Assembly: GCA_019637635.1 (NCBI GenBank)
Contig: JAHBVI010000050.1
Span: forward strand, 1-45,598
DNA: 45,598 nucleotides
Direction of reading: 5' to 3'
Origin: Anaerolineae bacterium
Lineage (GTDB): Bacteria; Chloroflexota; Anaerolineae; Promineifilales; Promineifilaceae
Of this stretch, positions 25,176 through 33,831 are shown piece after piece; the first letter of the stretch is position 1, and the number at the start of each line of letters is the position of its first letter. The notes below the pieces were generated by a model. It had not been told where the DNA came from, did not search any database, and saw only the letters and a list, made by a program, of their open reading frames with translations. Both the position numbers and the translations under genes were made by a program.

Positions 25176-25242
25176 GCATATGAGATTGCGGCCAAAATGT
25201 CAATGATGTGTGTAAATGCAATTGGTCGAGATTTGGGAGTTT

Positions 25243-25321
25243 GTGAGGGTAACGTGATGCGTGATGCGAGATGTGTGACCGGATGCCTCTATGTATCACG
25301 CATCAGGGGTTATGCCTCACG
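25243..25321. repeat. Hairpin at the 3' end of the FAD oxidoreductase gene
   Basis: TGATGCGTGAT (25255-25265) pairs with ATCACGCATCA (25295-25305); outer GTGAGG / CCTCAC extend it. The right arm overlaps the last codons of the oxidoreductase gene on the minus strand. Confidence 0.65.
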
Positions 25322-26608
25322 GCCGTTGTGCCGTCCCGTTACATCACGCCAGAAACCGCGCACAATTGGCCCTGGGGTGGGGCTAAATGAAAAGGTGGTG
25401 GGGTCAATGGCGCGGGCCAGATAGCGCAGGAATTGCTGCTGGTATTCCGGGTCTGTCAGCATCCAGCGAAGGAGTGTGTTAACCACAAAATCAGGGGGTG
25501 GACTGGTGTATAACTCTTGCTTGACGCGCTTCACCGTTTGTTTGAGCATGGTTATGCTGCTATCGTAAAAACTTTGCTGATAAGTTGCGCCCGCCTCAAG
25601 CCAGGGTTTACCAGCCTGCCATTCAGCGATAGCTTCGGCCAGAAATTGGGAGGCCAGCAGTGCATTGTAGATACCCTGTCCATCGAGCGGGGATTCGTAA
25701 TGGAAGGCGTCGCCAACCAGCGCCCAGCCGTCGCCATGCGCCTGGCGGTAGCCGTTGTCAATGCGGCGCACGCCGACAACGGGGGTGACGCGGCGGGCAT
25801 TTTTGAGCTGCTCGCGCAGTCGCGGCGCTCTTTGCAGGTTGTCCAGGTATGTTTCTTCCGCTTTTTTGCCATCGGCGTTGACGTCGGCGGTGCGCAGGTA
25901 GTTGGCGATAATGTATTTGCCATTGCCCAGAGGGATGCAAAGCAGGGAGTAACCATTACCCACTTGAAAGAGAGCGGCCGGGTACGGCATGGTTTCGGAG
26001 TAGCGGCCCACATTTTCCCATTCGGCATGGTAGGAGGCGCTGGGGTAGTCGTTGAGTTCTTCAAACGGCCGTGACCCAAACTTGCGCGCCGCCTGACTAA
26101 ACCGGCCATCGGCCCCTACCACCAGATTGGCATACAGCCGCTCTTCGGCGCGTTCCCCTACACGACCCACAATGCCGGTGACACGGCCGTTGTCATCCTT
26201 GATCACATCGGTCATGCCAAAATTGTCACGCGCTGTCACCAGAGGCAGAGAGGCGGCGCGTTCCCATAAAACCGTATCAAACTTGTGGCGATCAATGCCA
26301 TAGATGTAATTCCGATCAAGCTGCATCAACTCGGTGGAAAAAGTGGCCTGGAATTTACCCATCATGTCCATCACCACCTGTGTCACTTTGGCTTCGGGAC
26401 AGGCATACTCCGCTTCGGCAAAACCTAACGCCTCCAACAGCCGCATGGCGCTGGGATAAATAATGGGGCTGCTGGGCACGGCCGGCCAACTGGGAAAGGT
26501 GGCCCGGTCTATCAACAGCACCTTCAAGTTTTGCCGGGACAGGCGCATGGCCAGACTGGCCCCGGCAATTCGGCCACCCACAATGATCACATCATACCGA
26601 TTGTCCAT
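25310..26608 (-). CDS. FAD-dependent monooxygenase/oxidoreductase
   Basis: 432 residues, PHBH-fold flavoprotein. N-terminal dinucleotide motif DVIIVGGRIAGASLAMRLS (GxGxxG-like GGRIAG), LVVGADGRFS (the DG motif) and GWALVGDAFHYESPLDGQGI (the second FAD motif with GD). It resembles the geranylgeranyl-reductase/tetracycline-oxygenase group; substrate is unknown. The start at 26608 has GGAGGG 10 nt upstream. It lies upstream of the MarR gene on the same strand, separated by the palindromic operator, so MarR may respond to its substrate; this is inference. Confidence 0.86.
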   Translation of the reverse strand: MDNRYDVIIVGGRIAGASLAMRLSRQNLKVLLIDRATFPSWPAVPSSPIIYPSAMRLLEALGFAEAEYACPEAKVTQVVMDMMGKFQATFSTELMQLDRNYIYGIDRHKFDTVLWERAASLPLVTARDNFGMTDVIKDDNGRVTGIVGRVGERAEERLYANLVVGADGRFSQAARKFGSRPFEELNDYPSASYHAEWENVGRYSETMPYPAALFQVGNGYSLLCIPLGNGKYIIANYLRTADVNADGKKAEETYLDNLQRAPRLREQLKNARRVTPVVGVRRIDNGYRQAHGDGWALVGDAFHYESPLDGQGIYNALLASQFLAEAIAEWQAGKPWLEAGATYQQSFYDSSITMLKQTVKRVKQELYTSPPPDFVVNTLLRWMLTDPEYQQQFLRYLARAIDPTTFSFSPTPGPIVRGFWRDVTGRHNGREA

Positions 26609-26796
26609 ACTACAAGACCCTCCAAGTCTCGCCCCCAGGCGCCAGCACGTGTTGTTGATAAGGCGGCGAATTTTATATCTGAAACGCTAACAAAATGCTA
26701 ACACGAGATGGATATGATCACGGCCGTGATTTTCAATACAATAGTGCTGGCGGCTTGTACAAGTCACCAGCCACTATCTTAGAAGAGGGAAGACAT

Positions 26797-28695
26797 ATGA
26801 CCACAGAAGAACAAACCACAAGTGACGCTTACCATTTCAAAGCGGAAATCAGACAAGTGCTGCATATTCTGGTGCATTCGTTGTATCAGGATCGGGAGAT
26901 TTTCCTGCGCGAATTGATCTCCAACGCCTCGGACGCCATGACCCGGATGCAGTTTGAAATGCTCACCAACCATGACGTGCTGGACCCAGACGCGGAACTG
27001 GCGGTACACATTGACGTGCCGGAAGTGGCCGAAGGGGAACCCAAACAGATCATCATTCGGGACAGCGGCATTGGCATGACCAAGGATGAACTGGTGCAAA
27101 ACCTGGGCACCATTGCCCAATCCGGGGCGCGCGAATTTCTGGCGAAGATGGCCGAGGGGGCCACGTTTGACGCCAATGATTTGATCGGGCAGTTCGGCGT
27201 CGGTTTCTACTCCGTCTTTATGGTGGCGGACGAAGTGCGGGTGGTGTCGCGCAGTTACAAAAAGCGGGCCAAAGCGGCGGCCTGGGTGTGTGATGGCAGC
27301 GATACGTTCCGCGTGGAAGCAGCCGAAAAAGAGAATCGGGGCACGGAAATTCACATCACCCTGCGCCCGGATGCGGCCGATTTTGCCAACGAGTGGAAGC
27401 TGAAACAGATCATCAAGAAACATTCGGACTTTGTGCGCTATCCGATTTATGTGGGTGAAGGGCAGGCCAACCAGCAAACGTCGTTGTGGCGGCAACGGCC
27501 GTCTGACATTCAACCGGACGCTTACCGTGACTTTTACCGCCAGATGACGATGGAGTTTGAAGAGCCGCTGCTGACGGTGCATTTTGCCACCGATGTACCC
27601 GTCAGTATCAATGCCCTGCTGTTTGTGCCCGGCAAACGGGAGCCGGGCATTCTGGCTTCACGCAAAGAGCCGGGCGTGATGCTCTATTCCCACAATGTGT
27701 TGATTCAGGAATACTGCACCGATTTGCTGCCCGCCTGGCTGCAATTTGTGGACGGGGTGGTGGATTCCGAAGATTTGCCGCTGAACGTTAGCCGGGAAAC
27801 GGTGCAAAACAATCGTCTGATGGCCCAGTTGGGCAAGACGATTCGGGGGCGGGTGCTGCGCGACCTGAAAAAGATGGGGCAGGATGACGCCGAAAAGTAC
27901 GAGACGTTCTGGAACGAATTTGGCCGCGCTTTCAAGGAAGCGGTGGCGATTGATCCCGCCGCCAAAGAAGAAGTTTTGCCGCTTTATCGTTATCAATCGT
28001 CTAAATCGGACGGTAAGCTGATTTCGTTGGATGAGTATGTAGCGCGAATGGCCGAAGGGCAGGAGGCCATCTATTTTGTGCTGGCGGACACGGCCGTTGC
28101 CGCCGCCCACAGCCCGCACTTAGACCCCTTCAAGGTGCGGGGACTGGAAGTGTTGTATTGGGTGGATCCCCTGGATGCGCTGATCAGCCCCATGTTGGCC
28201 GAATACAAGGGTAAGTCGTTTAAGAATGTAGATGAAGCGGATATGGAACTGCCGGACACGGCCGTGGCCGAACCCGAAAGCGACGAAGCCAGCCCCATTG
28301 GCGAGCCGGATTTGAACCGTTTCATTGGCGCCTGCGTGACCACATTGGGCGAGCGGGTGACGGAAGTGCGCGTCTCTAAGGTGCTGAAAGACAGCCCGGT
28401 GCGCCTGGTTTCCCCCAAAGACGCCCAAAATAAAGAGATGCACCGTATCCAACGGCTGCTGGACAAGGAGTATGAAGTGCCGCGCAAAATTTTGGAGGTG
28501 AACGGCCGTCATCCCCTCATTGCCAATCTGGCCCAACTGGCAACCAAACAACCGGACGCACCCCTGCTCACCATGAGCATCGAGCAGTTGTACGCCAACG
28601 CTCTGGTGCAGGAAGGGCTGCACCCCAACCCCGCCGATATGTTGCCCCGCATTCAGTCCATATTGGAGGTAGCCGCCGCCCAGTCAGTGCAGTAA
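26797..28695 (+). CDS. htpG: Chaperone HtpG (Hsp90)
   Basis: 632 residues. N-terminal ATPase of the GHKL type: FLRELISNASDAM, RDSGIGMTKDEL, GTIAQSGAREF, GQFGVGFYSVFMVAD; middle and C-terminal domains full length (NVSRETVQNNRLM, DSPVRLVSP). ATP-driven chaperone of the cytosol. ATG 26797 (MTTEEQTTSD) follows AGAGGGA; longer in-frame starts upstream would add non-homologous residues. It is followed by a J-domain gene 46 nt away, separated by a hairpin. Confidence 0.97.
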   Translation: MTTEEQTTSDAYHFKAEIRQVLHILVHSLYQDREIFLRELISNASDAMTRMQFEMLTNHDVLDPDAELAVHIDVPEVAEGEPKQIIIRDSGIGMTKDELVQNLGTIAQSGAREFLAKMAEGATFDANDLIGQFGVGFYSVFMVADEVRVVSRSYKKRAKAAAWVCDGSDTFRVEAAEKENRGTEIHITLRPDAADFANEWKLKQIIKKHSDFVRYPIYVGEGQANQQTSLWRQRPSDIQPDAYRDFYRQMTMEFEEPLLTVHFATDVPVSINALLFVPGKREPGILASRKEPGVMLYSHNVLIQEYCTDLLPAWLQFVDGVVDSEDLPLNVSRETVQNNRLMAQLGKTIRGRVLRDLKKMGQDDAEKYETFWNEFGRAFKEAVAIDPAAKEEVLPLYRYQSSKSDGKLISLDEYVARMAEGQEAIYFVLADTAVAAAHSPHLDPFKVRGLEVLYWVDPLDALISPMLAEYKGKSFKNVDEADMELPDTAVAEPESDEASPIGEPDLNRFIGACVTTLGERVTEVRVSKVLKDSPVRLVSPKDAQNKEMHRIQRLLDKEYEVPRKILEVNGRHPLIANLAQLATKQPDAPLLTMSIEQLYANALVQEGLHPNPADMLPRIQSILEVAAAQSVQ

Positions 28696-28704
28696 ACTTA
28701 AGCG

Positions 28705-28732
28705 GTAGGGTAGGCATCCTTGCCTGCCCTAC
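28705..28732 (+). repeat. Hairpin between htpG and the J-domain gene
   Basis: GTAGGGTAGGCA / TGCCTGCCCTAC, 12-bp stem with one G-T position and a 4-nt loop. There is no T-tract. Confidence 0.65.
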
Positions 28733-28741
28733 TGGATAAGT

Positions 28742-29548
28742 ATGTCTGGGCAAGAATCCCCTCACCAACAAATCAGCCGTCTACGCCAGCAGTTGCATCA
28801 GGTGCAGGCAGAAATCAACGTTGCCGAAACCGAGTTGGTGCATCTGGAAGAAGATTTGCGCGCTTTTGAATATGAATTTGAAGCCACTGTGGGTTACTTG
28901 CTGGAACTGTTGACGCGCCTGGAAGAAGAAGTCAACGATTATTTGCAGCAAATCAAGATCATGCGCACCGAACAAACATTTGGGGAGGGGTACCGCACGG
29001 TTGAAGACCAGTATCATGCCACCTGGAATATCCCCCGCCAGGAAACGCCGGCTAAACAGCCGCCTAAACCACCCCCTCTGACGGCCGCGCAGCTAAAGAA
29101 GCTGTACCGCCAGTTGGCCCGCCGCTACCACCCTGACCTGGCTGTAGATGAGGCGGATCGCGCCTACCGCACCGGCAAAATGAGCGCCATCAATGACGCC
29201 TATAAGGCGGGCAGCCTGGTGGAGATGATGGCGTTGGCAGAGGAGACGGGCAGTGTGGCTTCGGTTGGGGCGAGGAGTACGGCCGTGCCCCCGCCCCAAA
29301 CCGAAACCGACCTCGTGCAAACCCTTACCCAGGAGTTAGAAAACCGCCGTCGTCATCTCTTCCGCGTGCAAGACGCTCTGCGCAATTTTCCCAACCGGCC
29401 AATGGTTGAATTGGCGCTGGAAGTGCGTTTTGCCCGCCAGCAGGGGCGCGATTTACTGGCCGAGATGGCCGCCGAAACCCAACGTAAAATTGCCCGCAAA
29501 GAAGTGGAGCGGAACATGATCAAGTCACAGTTTGACAATATGCGGTGA
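28742..29548 (+). CDS. Coiled-coil J-domain protein
   Basis: 268 residues. Residues 8-75 form a coiled coil; a proline-rich linker leads to a J domain (about 112-155) with the essential HPD at 130-132 in RRYHPDLAVD; residues 190-268 are again helical. J domains activate Hsp70 ATPase; here the neighbour is Hsp90 (HtpG), so a link between the two chaperones is suggested by position only. No DnaJ zinc finger or substrate-binding domain is present, so it is not DnaJ itself. Confidence 0.85.
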   Translation: MSGQESPHQQISRLRQQLHQVQAEINVAETELVHLEEDLRAFEYEFEATVGYLLELLTRLEEEVNDYLQQIKIMRTEQTFGEGYRTVEDQYHATWNIPRQETPAKQPPKPPPLTAAQLKKLYRQLARRYHPDLAVDEADRAYRTGKMSAINDAYKAGSLVEMMALAEETGSVASVGARSTAVPPPQTETDLVQTLTQELENRRRHLFRVQDALRNFPNRPMVELALEVRFARQQGRDLLAEMAAETQRKIARKEVERNMIKSQFDNMR

Positions 29549-29557
29549 TTGAAGGGA

Positions 29558-29578
29558 GCAGAACATGTGATGTTCTGC
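29558..29578 (+). repeat. Hairpin before the glycosyltransferase start
   Basis: Perfect 9-bp stem GCAGAACAT / ATGTTCTGC with a 3-nt loop, lying between the J-protein stop and ATG 29593. It argues against translation starting at GTG 29545. Confidence 0.6.
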
Positions 29579-29592
29579 ACTGTGCAAGAAAA

Positions 29593-30843
29593 ATGCAGAT
29601 ATTGATTTTGGGATTAGGCACACAGGGAGATATACAACCGTTGGTGGCCTATGGGATGGGCCTACAAGAGGCGGGGCATAGTGTCTGCGTGGCTACACAA
29701 GAAACATATGAGGAATTGGTGACCAGTAACGGATTAGAGTTTGCCCCGGTGGCCATTGACTTGCGAGAATATCTCCAGGCCCAAAAAAAATCTGGCGACT
29801 TAGCCTTGCGCACGCAGTTCCGGTTGGCCCGCCAGCATATGGCCGAGTTCCTCCAAAAAACCTGGCAGGCCAGCCAGGGTATTGAGGCCATTGTCTGTTC
29901 GCAGGCAGCCCGCATTGCTGGTTATTGCCTGGCCGAAAAACTGGGCATACCCATGTTTTTGGGGTTGGTATCGCCATTTCAGATGGCTTCACTTTACCGT
30001 CCCAATACGTTTGGCCGACCGCGCCGCTGGTTAAAACATGTTTTGCGTGAACAGATGTTGTGGCATGTACTCTGGCAAAAGCCGGTTAACCAATGGCGGC
30101 AGCAAACGTTGGGGCTGCCGCCGGCCCCCTTTCGGGGCCTGGAACATAAGCTGCGCCAGGACAAGGTGCCTGCTTTTTATGCGCTGAGTCCGACGCTTTT
30201 GTCACGGCCGTTACACTGGTCGCCGCAGTTGCACATTACCGGTGAATGGTTCTTGGATAGTTTGTTTGACTGGTCGCCGCCGCCAGAATTGTTGGCTTTT
30301 CTGGAAAGTGGCCCCCCACCCATAGGTGTTACCTTTGGTAGTATGGCCGGTGAAGATACCTTGGCCATGATTAAGCTGGTGCTGGCTGCCTTAACCATGA
30401 GCAAACAACGGGCTGTTTTGACCGGCGGCTGGGGCAATTTAGACCAAAAACTATCACTGCCGGACAATGTGTATTCCATTGGTTTTGTGCCGCATAACTG
30501 GCTTTTCCCCCGGATGTCGGCCCTGATCCATCACGGTGGTGGGGGCACCACTGTAACCGGGCTGAAAGCGGGACGTCCGACGATCATAATCCCCTTTGCC
30601 TTTAGCGACCAACCTTTTTGGGCCAGGCGGGTGGCTGAATTGGGAGCTGGTGTCCCCTTTCTTTCCCCCCGAAAATTAACGGCCGAACAACTGGCACAGG
30701 CTATTCATACCGTTGTCACGGATGCAGGAATCCGGCAGCGGGCTGCTGAATTGGGCGAACAGATTCGGGCAGAGGATGGGGTGCGCACGGCCGTAGCTCT
30801 GTTTGCCCAATATATCAACCAACCACCCCCATATGAGGAATAA
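29593..30843 (+). CDS. UGT-type glycosyltransferase (GT1/GT28-like)
   Basis: 416 residues. N-terminal MQILILGLGTQGDIQPLVAYG is the sterol/macrolide-glucosyltransferase acceptor-domain start; the C-terminal donor motif is HHGGGGTTVTGLKAGRPTI and then PFAFSDQPFWARRVAELGAG. Probably transfers a sugar to a lipid or sterol-like acceptor; acceptor unknown. GTG 29545 overlaps the J-protein stop but the hairpin and homology favour ATG 29593. An acyltransferase gene follows 2 nt later, suggesting a glycolipid pathway. Confidence 0.88.
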   Translation: MQILILGLGTQGDIQPLVAYGMGLQEAGHSVCVATQETYEELVTSNGLEFAPVAIDLREYLQAQKKSGDLALRTQFRLARQHMAEFLQKTWQASQGIEAIVCSQAARIAGYCLAEKLGIPMFLGLVSPFQMASLYRPNTFGRPRRWLKHVLREQMLWHVLWQKPVNQWRQQTLGLPPAPFRGLEHKLRQDKVPAFYALSPTLLSRPLHWSPQLHITGEWFLDSLFDWSPPPELLAFLESGPPPIGVTFGSMAGEDTLAMIKLVLAALTMSKQRAVLTGGWGNLDQKLSLPDNVYSIGFVPHNWLFPRMSALIHHGGGGTTVTGLKAGRPTIIIPFAFSDQPFWARRVAELGAGVPFLSPRKLTAEQLAQAIHTVVTDAGIRQRAAELGEQIRAEDGVRTAVALFAQYINQPPPYEE

Positions 30844-30845
30844 CC

Positions 30846-31469
30846 ATGATAACGAAAAACCTGAAACAACGGGTTGTCAGAACCGATGAAGTAGGAGAAG
30901 ATGTCCCCCGGCGTGGCAACCGGGTCACACGGGCACTGGCCATCCTGTTTATGGCGGCCATTGGCTGGCGCATAACCGGTGGGCTGCCCGATTTACATAA
31001 ATTCATCATTGTGGGTGCGCCCCACACGTCCAATTGGGACTTCATATTGGTCATTGCCACGGCCACAGCCCTGGGTGTCCGCATCTCCTGGATGGGTAAA
31101 CACTCGCTCTTTCGGGGACCGATGGGACCTGTTTTCCGCTGGATGGGTGGCATTCCTATTGATCGCCGGGCGAAACAAGGGATAGTGGGGGAAAATGTGA
31201 GAGCGTTTCAACAAATGGAAAATCTCATCCTGTGTATTACCCCGGAAGGCACCCGGCAGCGCGTCCAGGAGTGGCGGTCCGGTTTTTACCAGATTGCCAT
31301 GCAAGCCAACGTGCCGGTGCTGTTGGCTGCCTTTGATTATGGCCATAAAGTGGTTGATTTGGGGCCGGTGATTCAGCCTTCAGGGAACTATGAAGCAGAC
31401 CTGGCACGGATTAAAGCGCATTATGCACCCATCCGCCCCCGATTCCCCCAACAAACCTGGCATCAATGA
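30846..31469 (+). CDS. PlsC-like 1-acyl-glycerol-3-phosphate acyltransferase family protein
   Basis: 207 residues. HTSNWD is the HX4D catalytic motif; GGIPIDRR and PEGTR are the other acyltransferase blocks. One N-terminal hydrophobic helix (about 28-45) anchors it to the membrane. It starts 2 nt after the glycosyltransferase stop, behind GAGGAA, so both are one operon and may act on the same membrane lipid. Confidence 0.88.
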   Translation: MITKNLKQRVVRTDEVGEDVPRRGNRVTRALAILFMAAIGWRITGGLPDLHKFIIVGAPHTSNWDFILVIATATALGVRISWMGKHSLFRGPMGPVFRWMGGIPIDRRAKQGIVGENVRAFQQMENLILCITPEGTRQRVQEWRSGFYQIAMQANVPVLLAAFDYGHKVVDLGPVIQPSGNYEADLARIKAHYAPIRPRFPQQTWHQ

Positions 31470-31591
31470 GCATGAGAAAGAGCTAATCCGTGTGCTGTTT
31501 TCTCGCCGGAATAATGACTGGCTCGTACAATCCGCTTGTTTAACATGGTAGTAAAAGACCTGACGAGTTATCCTGACCTGTCAGGCCTGTC

Positions 31592-31640
31592 TGAAATAAA
31601 AACCAGCCGGGACGGCCGTGTCCGCTCCGGCTTTTATTTT
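31592..31640 (+). terminator. Terminator-like hairpin before the FKBP lipoprotein
   Basis: Imperfect stem AGCCGG-GAC / GTC-..-CCGGCT with A-run before and T-run after (AAAAACC ... GGCTTTTATTTT). The loop contains an ACGGCCGT octamer. Confidence 0.65.
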
Positions 31641-31665
31641 GTCCACATTGAAGGAGTAAAATTAA

Positions 31666-32910
31666 ATGAACTTACTGAGAAAAAATTGGTGGTTGGCACT
31701 GCTGCTGGTGATCAGCCTGGCGCTGGCGGCCTGCGGCCCGGCAGCCAGCAGCGGTGTTGCCCAGCCCAATATGCCCGGTCTGGAAAACAGCGAGACGGCA
31801 GATGACGCCGGTCACACGTCTGGCAGCAGCACGGCGGGCACAACGTCCACCGGCTCCACCACAACGGCCAGTGGCCTGCAATATGTGGAAATTCAGGCCG
31901 GTACCGGCCCTATGCCTCAACCGGGCGACATGGTGTCGGTGCATTACACCGGTACCCTGGAAGACGGCACCGAGTTTGATAGCTCGATTGGCCGCGAGCC
32001 GTTCCGCTTTACTTTGGGGCAGGGGCAGGTTATCCCCGGTTGGGATGAAGGCATTGCCTTGATGCATGAAGGCGGCAAAGCGACGCTTATCATCCCTTCG
32101 GAACTGGGCTATGGCGCGGCCGGCGCCGGCCCAATTCCGCCAGATGCCACGCTGATTTTTGAAGTGGAACTGGTGGATGTGCAGCCAACGCCTAAACCCA
32201 CCACCATTGACGCCGCCGATTACACCACAACGGACAGTGGTTTGAAATACTACATCTTTGAGGAAGGTGATGGGGATGCGCCGAAAACAGGTGACATGCT
32301 TACGGTGGATTTCTCGTTGTGGTTGGAAGATGGTACGTTCCTGGATTCAACCATTGATCGGGGGATGCCGTACACGTTTGTGATGGGCAGCGATAGCTCA
32401 TTGCCAGGTTTGGATGAAGGGCTGGCGCTGTTGAAGGAAGGCGGCCGGGCGCAGTTAACGCTGCCCCCACAGTTGGCTGATGGCAGTGGCGCAACCTATA
32501 TTTTTGAGATCACACTTTTGGAAGCAGCAGAACCGCCCACACCAACGGCCGTAGCCGACGAAGACTTTACGGTCACCGAAAGCGGCCTGAAGTATTTCGC
32601 CATCAGCGAAGGCACAGGCGCTACCCCGCAGGCTGGTGATACCGTTTCCCTGCATTACACCCTGTGGTTGGAAGATGGCACCATGATTGACTCTTCCGTG
32701 CAGCGTGGCACGCCGCTGGATATGTTCGTCGGCGCAAGCAGCACCATTCCCGGCTTTGAGGAAGGGGTCATGCTGACCAAAGAAGGGGGCAAAGCCCAAT
32801 TTATCGTGCCCCCGGAACTGGGCTATGGTAGCACTGGCGGCGGCCCCATTCCCCCCAACGCCAATCTAATTTTTGAAATTGAAGTGCTGGATATAACGTC
32901 CGGGCAATAA
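31666..32910 (+). CDS. Lipoprotein with three FKBP-type peptidyl-prolyl isomerase domains
   Basis: 414 residues. Signal peptide with lipobox LALAAC (Cys23), Ser/Thr/Gly spacer, then three FKBP domains: about 68-173, 188-287 and 303-412. Domain 1 keeps the catalytic set (VHYTG, FDSS, VIPGWDEG, LGYG). Domain 3 has VIPGW changed to TIPGF but keeps LGYG and FDSS-like IDSS. Domain 2 has SLPGL and has lost the LGYG flap, so it is probably non-catalytic. Folding of extracytoplasmic proteins is the likely role. Start ATG 31666 behind AAGGAG. Confidence 0.93.
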   Translation: MNLLRKNWWLALLLVISLALAACGPAASSGVAQPNMPGLENSETADDAGHTSGSSTAGTTSTGSTTTASGLQYVEIQAGTGPMPQPGDMVSVHYTGTLEDGTEFDSSIGREPFRFTLGQGQVIPGWDEGIALMHEGGKATLIIPSELGYGAAGAGPIPPDATLIFEVELVDVQPTPKPTTIDAADYTTTDSGLKYYIFEEGDGDAPKTGDMLTVDFSLWLEDGTFLDSTIDRGMPYTFVMGSDSSLPGLDEGLALLKEGGRAQLTLPPQLADGSGATYIFEITLLEAAEPPTPTAVADEDFTVTESGLKYFAISEGTGATPQAGDTVSLHYTLWLEDGTMIDSSVQRGTPLDMFVGASSTIPGFEEGVMLTKEGGKAQFIVPPELGYGSTGGGPIPPNANLIFEIEVLDITSGQ

Positions 32911-33010
32911 GAGGAGATTGGGAGATTTAATCTCCCAATCTCCCTTATGGACATAGCATGTCCACTCGTTCGCGTCAGACATCCGATTTCTCAAAGAAAT
33001 CGGATGTCTG
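32911..33010. terminator. Three successive hairpins between convergent FKBP and sdhB genes
   Basis: A 14-bp dyad GAGATTGGGAGATT / AATCTCCCAATCTC (32914-32942); a 6-bp dyad GGACAT / ATGTCC (32949-32963); and a perfect 16-bp stem CAGACATCCGATTTCT / AGAAATCGGATGTCTG with a 3-nt loop (32976-33010). Placement suggests bidirectional termination without strong T-tracts. Confidence 0.75.
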
Positions 33011-33027
33011 GTTGCAACTCTATCTCT

Positions 33028-33750
33028 CTATATCTCCCCTCTCGCCAACACCACTTTCACTTCGGCAATTGCTTTGGTGACTTCAATTTCACGGGGGCAG
33101 GCGTTGGTGCAGTTGAAATTGGTGCGGCAGCGCCAGACGCCAAATGAGTCGCCCACTACCTTGAGCCGCTCTTCGGCCGCCTGATCGCGGCTGTCGAAGA
33201 TAAAGCGGTGCGCCTGCACAATGGCCGCCGGACCGACGTATTTTTCGTTGGCCCAGAAGCTGGGGCAGGAAGTGGTGCAGGCCGCGCAGAGGATACATTT
33301 GGTGGTATCGTCAAACCGGGCGCGGTCTTCGGGGGATTGCAGGAATTCACGGCCGTCGGCGGGCACATTGTCGTTCACAAAATAGGGCAGCACGGAGCGG
33401 TAGTGGTCAAAAAACGGTTCCATATCCACAACCAAATCTTTAATCACCCGCAGTCCTAAAATCGGTTCCACCTGAATTTTGGCCTGGTCGCTGCCTGGTT
33501 TGGTAATGCGCGATAACAAAGTTTTGCAGGCCAACCGGTTGGCGCCGTTAATGCGCATAGCGTCCGAGCCACACACCCCCAGGCCACAGGAGCGGCGCAG
33601 GGTCAATGTACCATCCTGCTCCCACTTAATGCGATGCAGCAAATCCAATACCGAATCCGTCGGGTTGGCGTCGTTGATGGTATAGTCACCCCACCAGGCT
33701 TTGGCATCTTTTTCCGGGTTAAAGCGGCGAATGCGAATTTGTACTTGCAT
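33028..33750 (-). CDS. sdhB: Succinate dehydrogenase iron-sulfur subunit
   Basis: 240 residues, complex II electron-transfer subunit. [2Fe-2S] site SCGLGVCGSD ... RLAC, with Asp in place of the third Cys as in E. coli SdhB; [4Fe-4S] site CILCAACTTSCP; [3Fe-4S] site CRTNFNC..ACP. It passes electrons from FAD in SdhA to quinone. The start at 33750 has AGGAGA 5 nt upstream. Last gene of the sdhCDAB operon, separated from sdhA by a word-array hairpin. Confidence 0.96.
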   Translation of the reverse strand: MQVQIRIRRFNPEKDAKAWWGDYTINDANPTDSVLDLLHRIKWEQDGTLTLRRSCGLGVCGSDAMRINGANRLACKTLLSRITKPGSDQAKIQVEPILGLRVIKDLVVDMEPFFDHYRSVLPYFVNDNVPADGREFLQSPEDRARFDDTTKCILCAACTTSCPSFWANEKYVGPAAIVQAHRFIFDSRDQAAEERLKVVGDSFGVWRCRTNFNCTNACPREIEVTKAIAEVKVVLARGEI

Positions 33751-33761
33751 GTTTTCTCCTG

Positions 33762-33831
33762 GAAGGAGATTGGAGATTAGAGATTGGAGATTTACCTCAA
33801 TCTCTAATCTCTGATCTCTAATCTCTAATAC
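33762..33831. repeat. Word-array hairpin between sdhA and sdhB
   Basis: GATTGGAGATTAGAGATTGG words on one side and AATCTCTAATCTCTGATC words on the other, with a short TACCTC centre. It touches the last sdhA codons. Confidence 0.78.
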
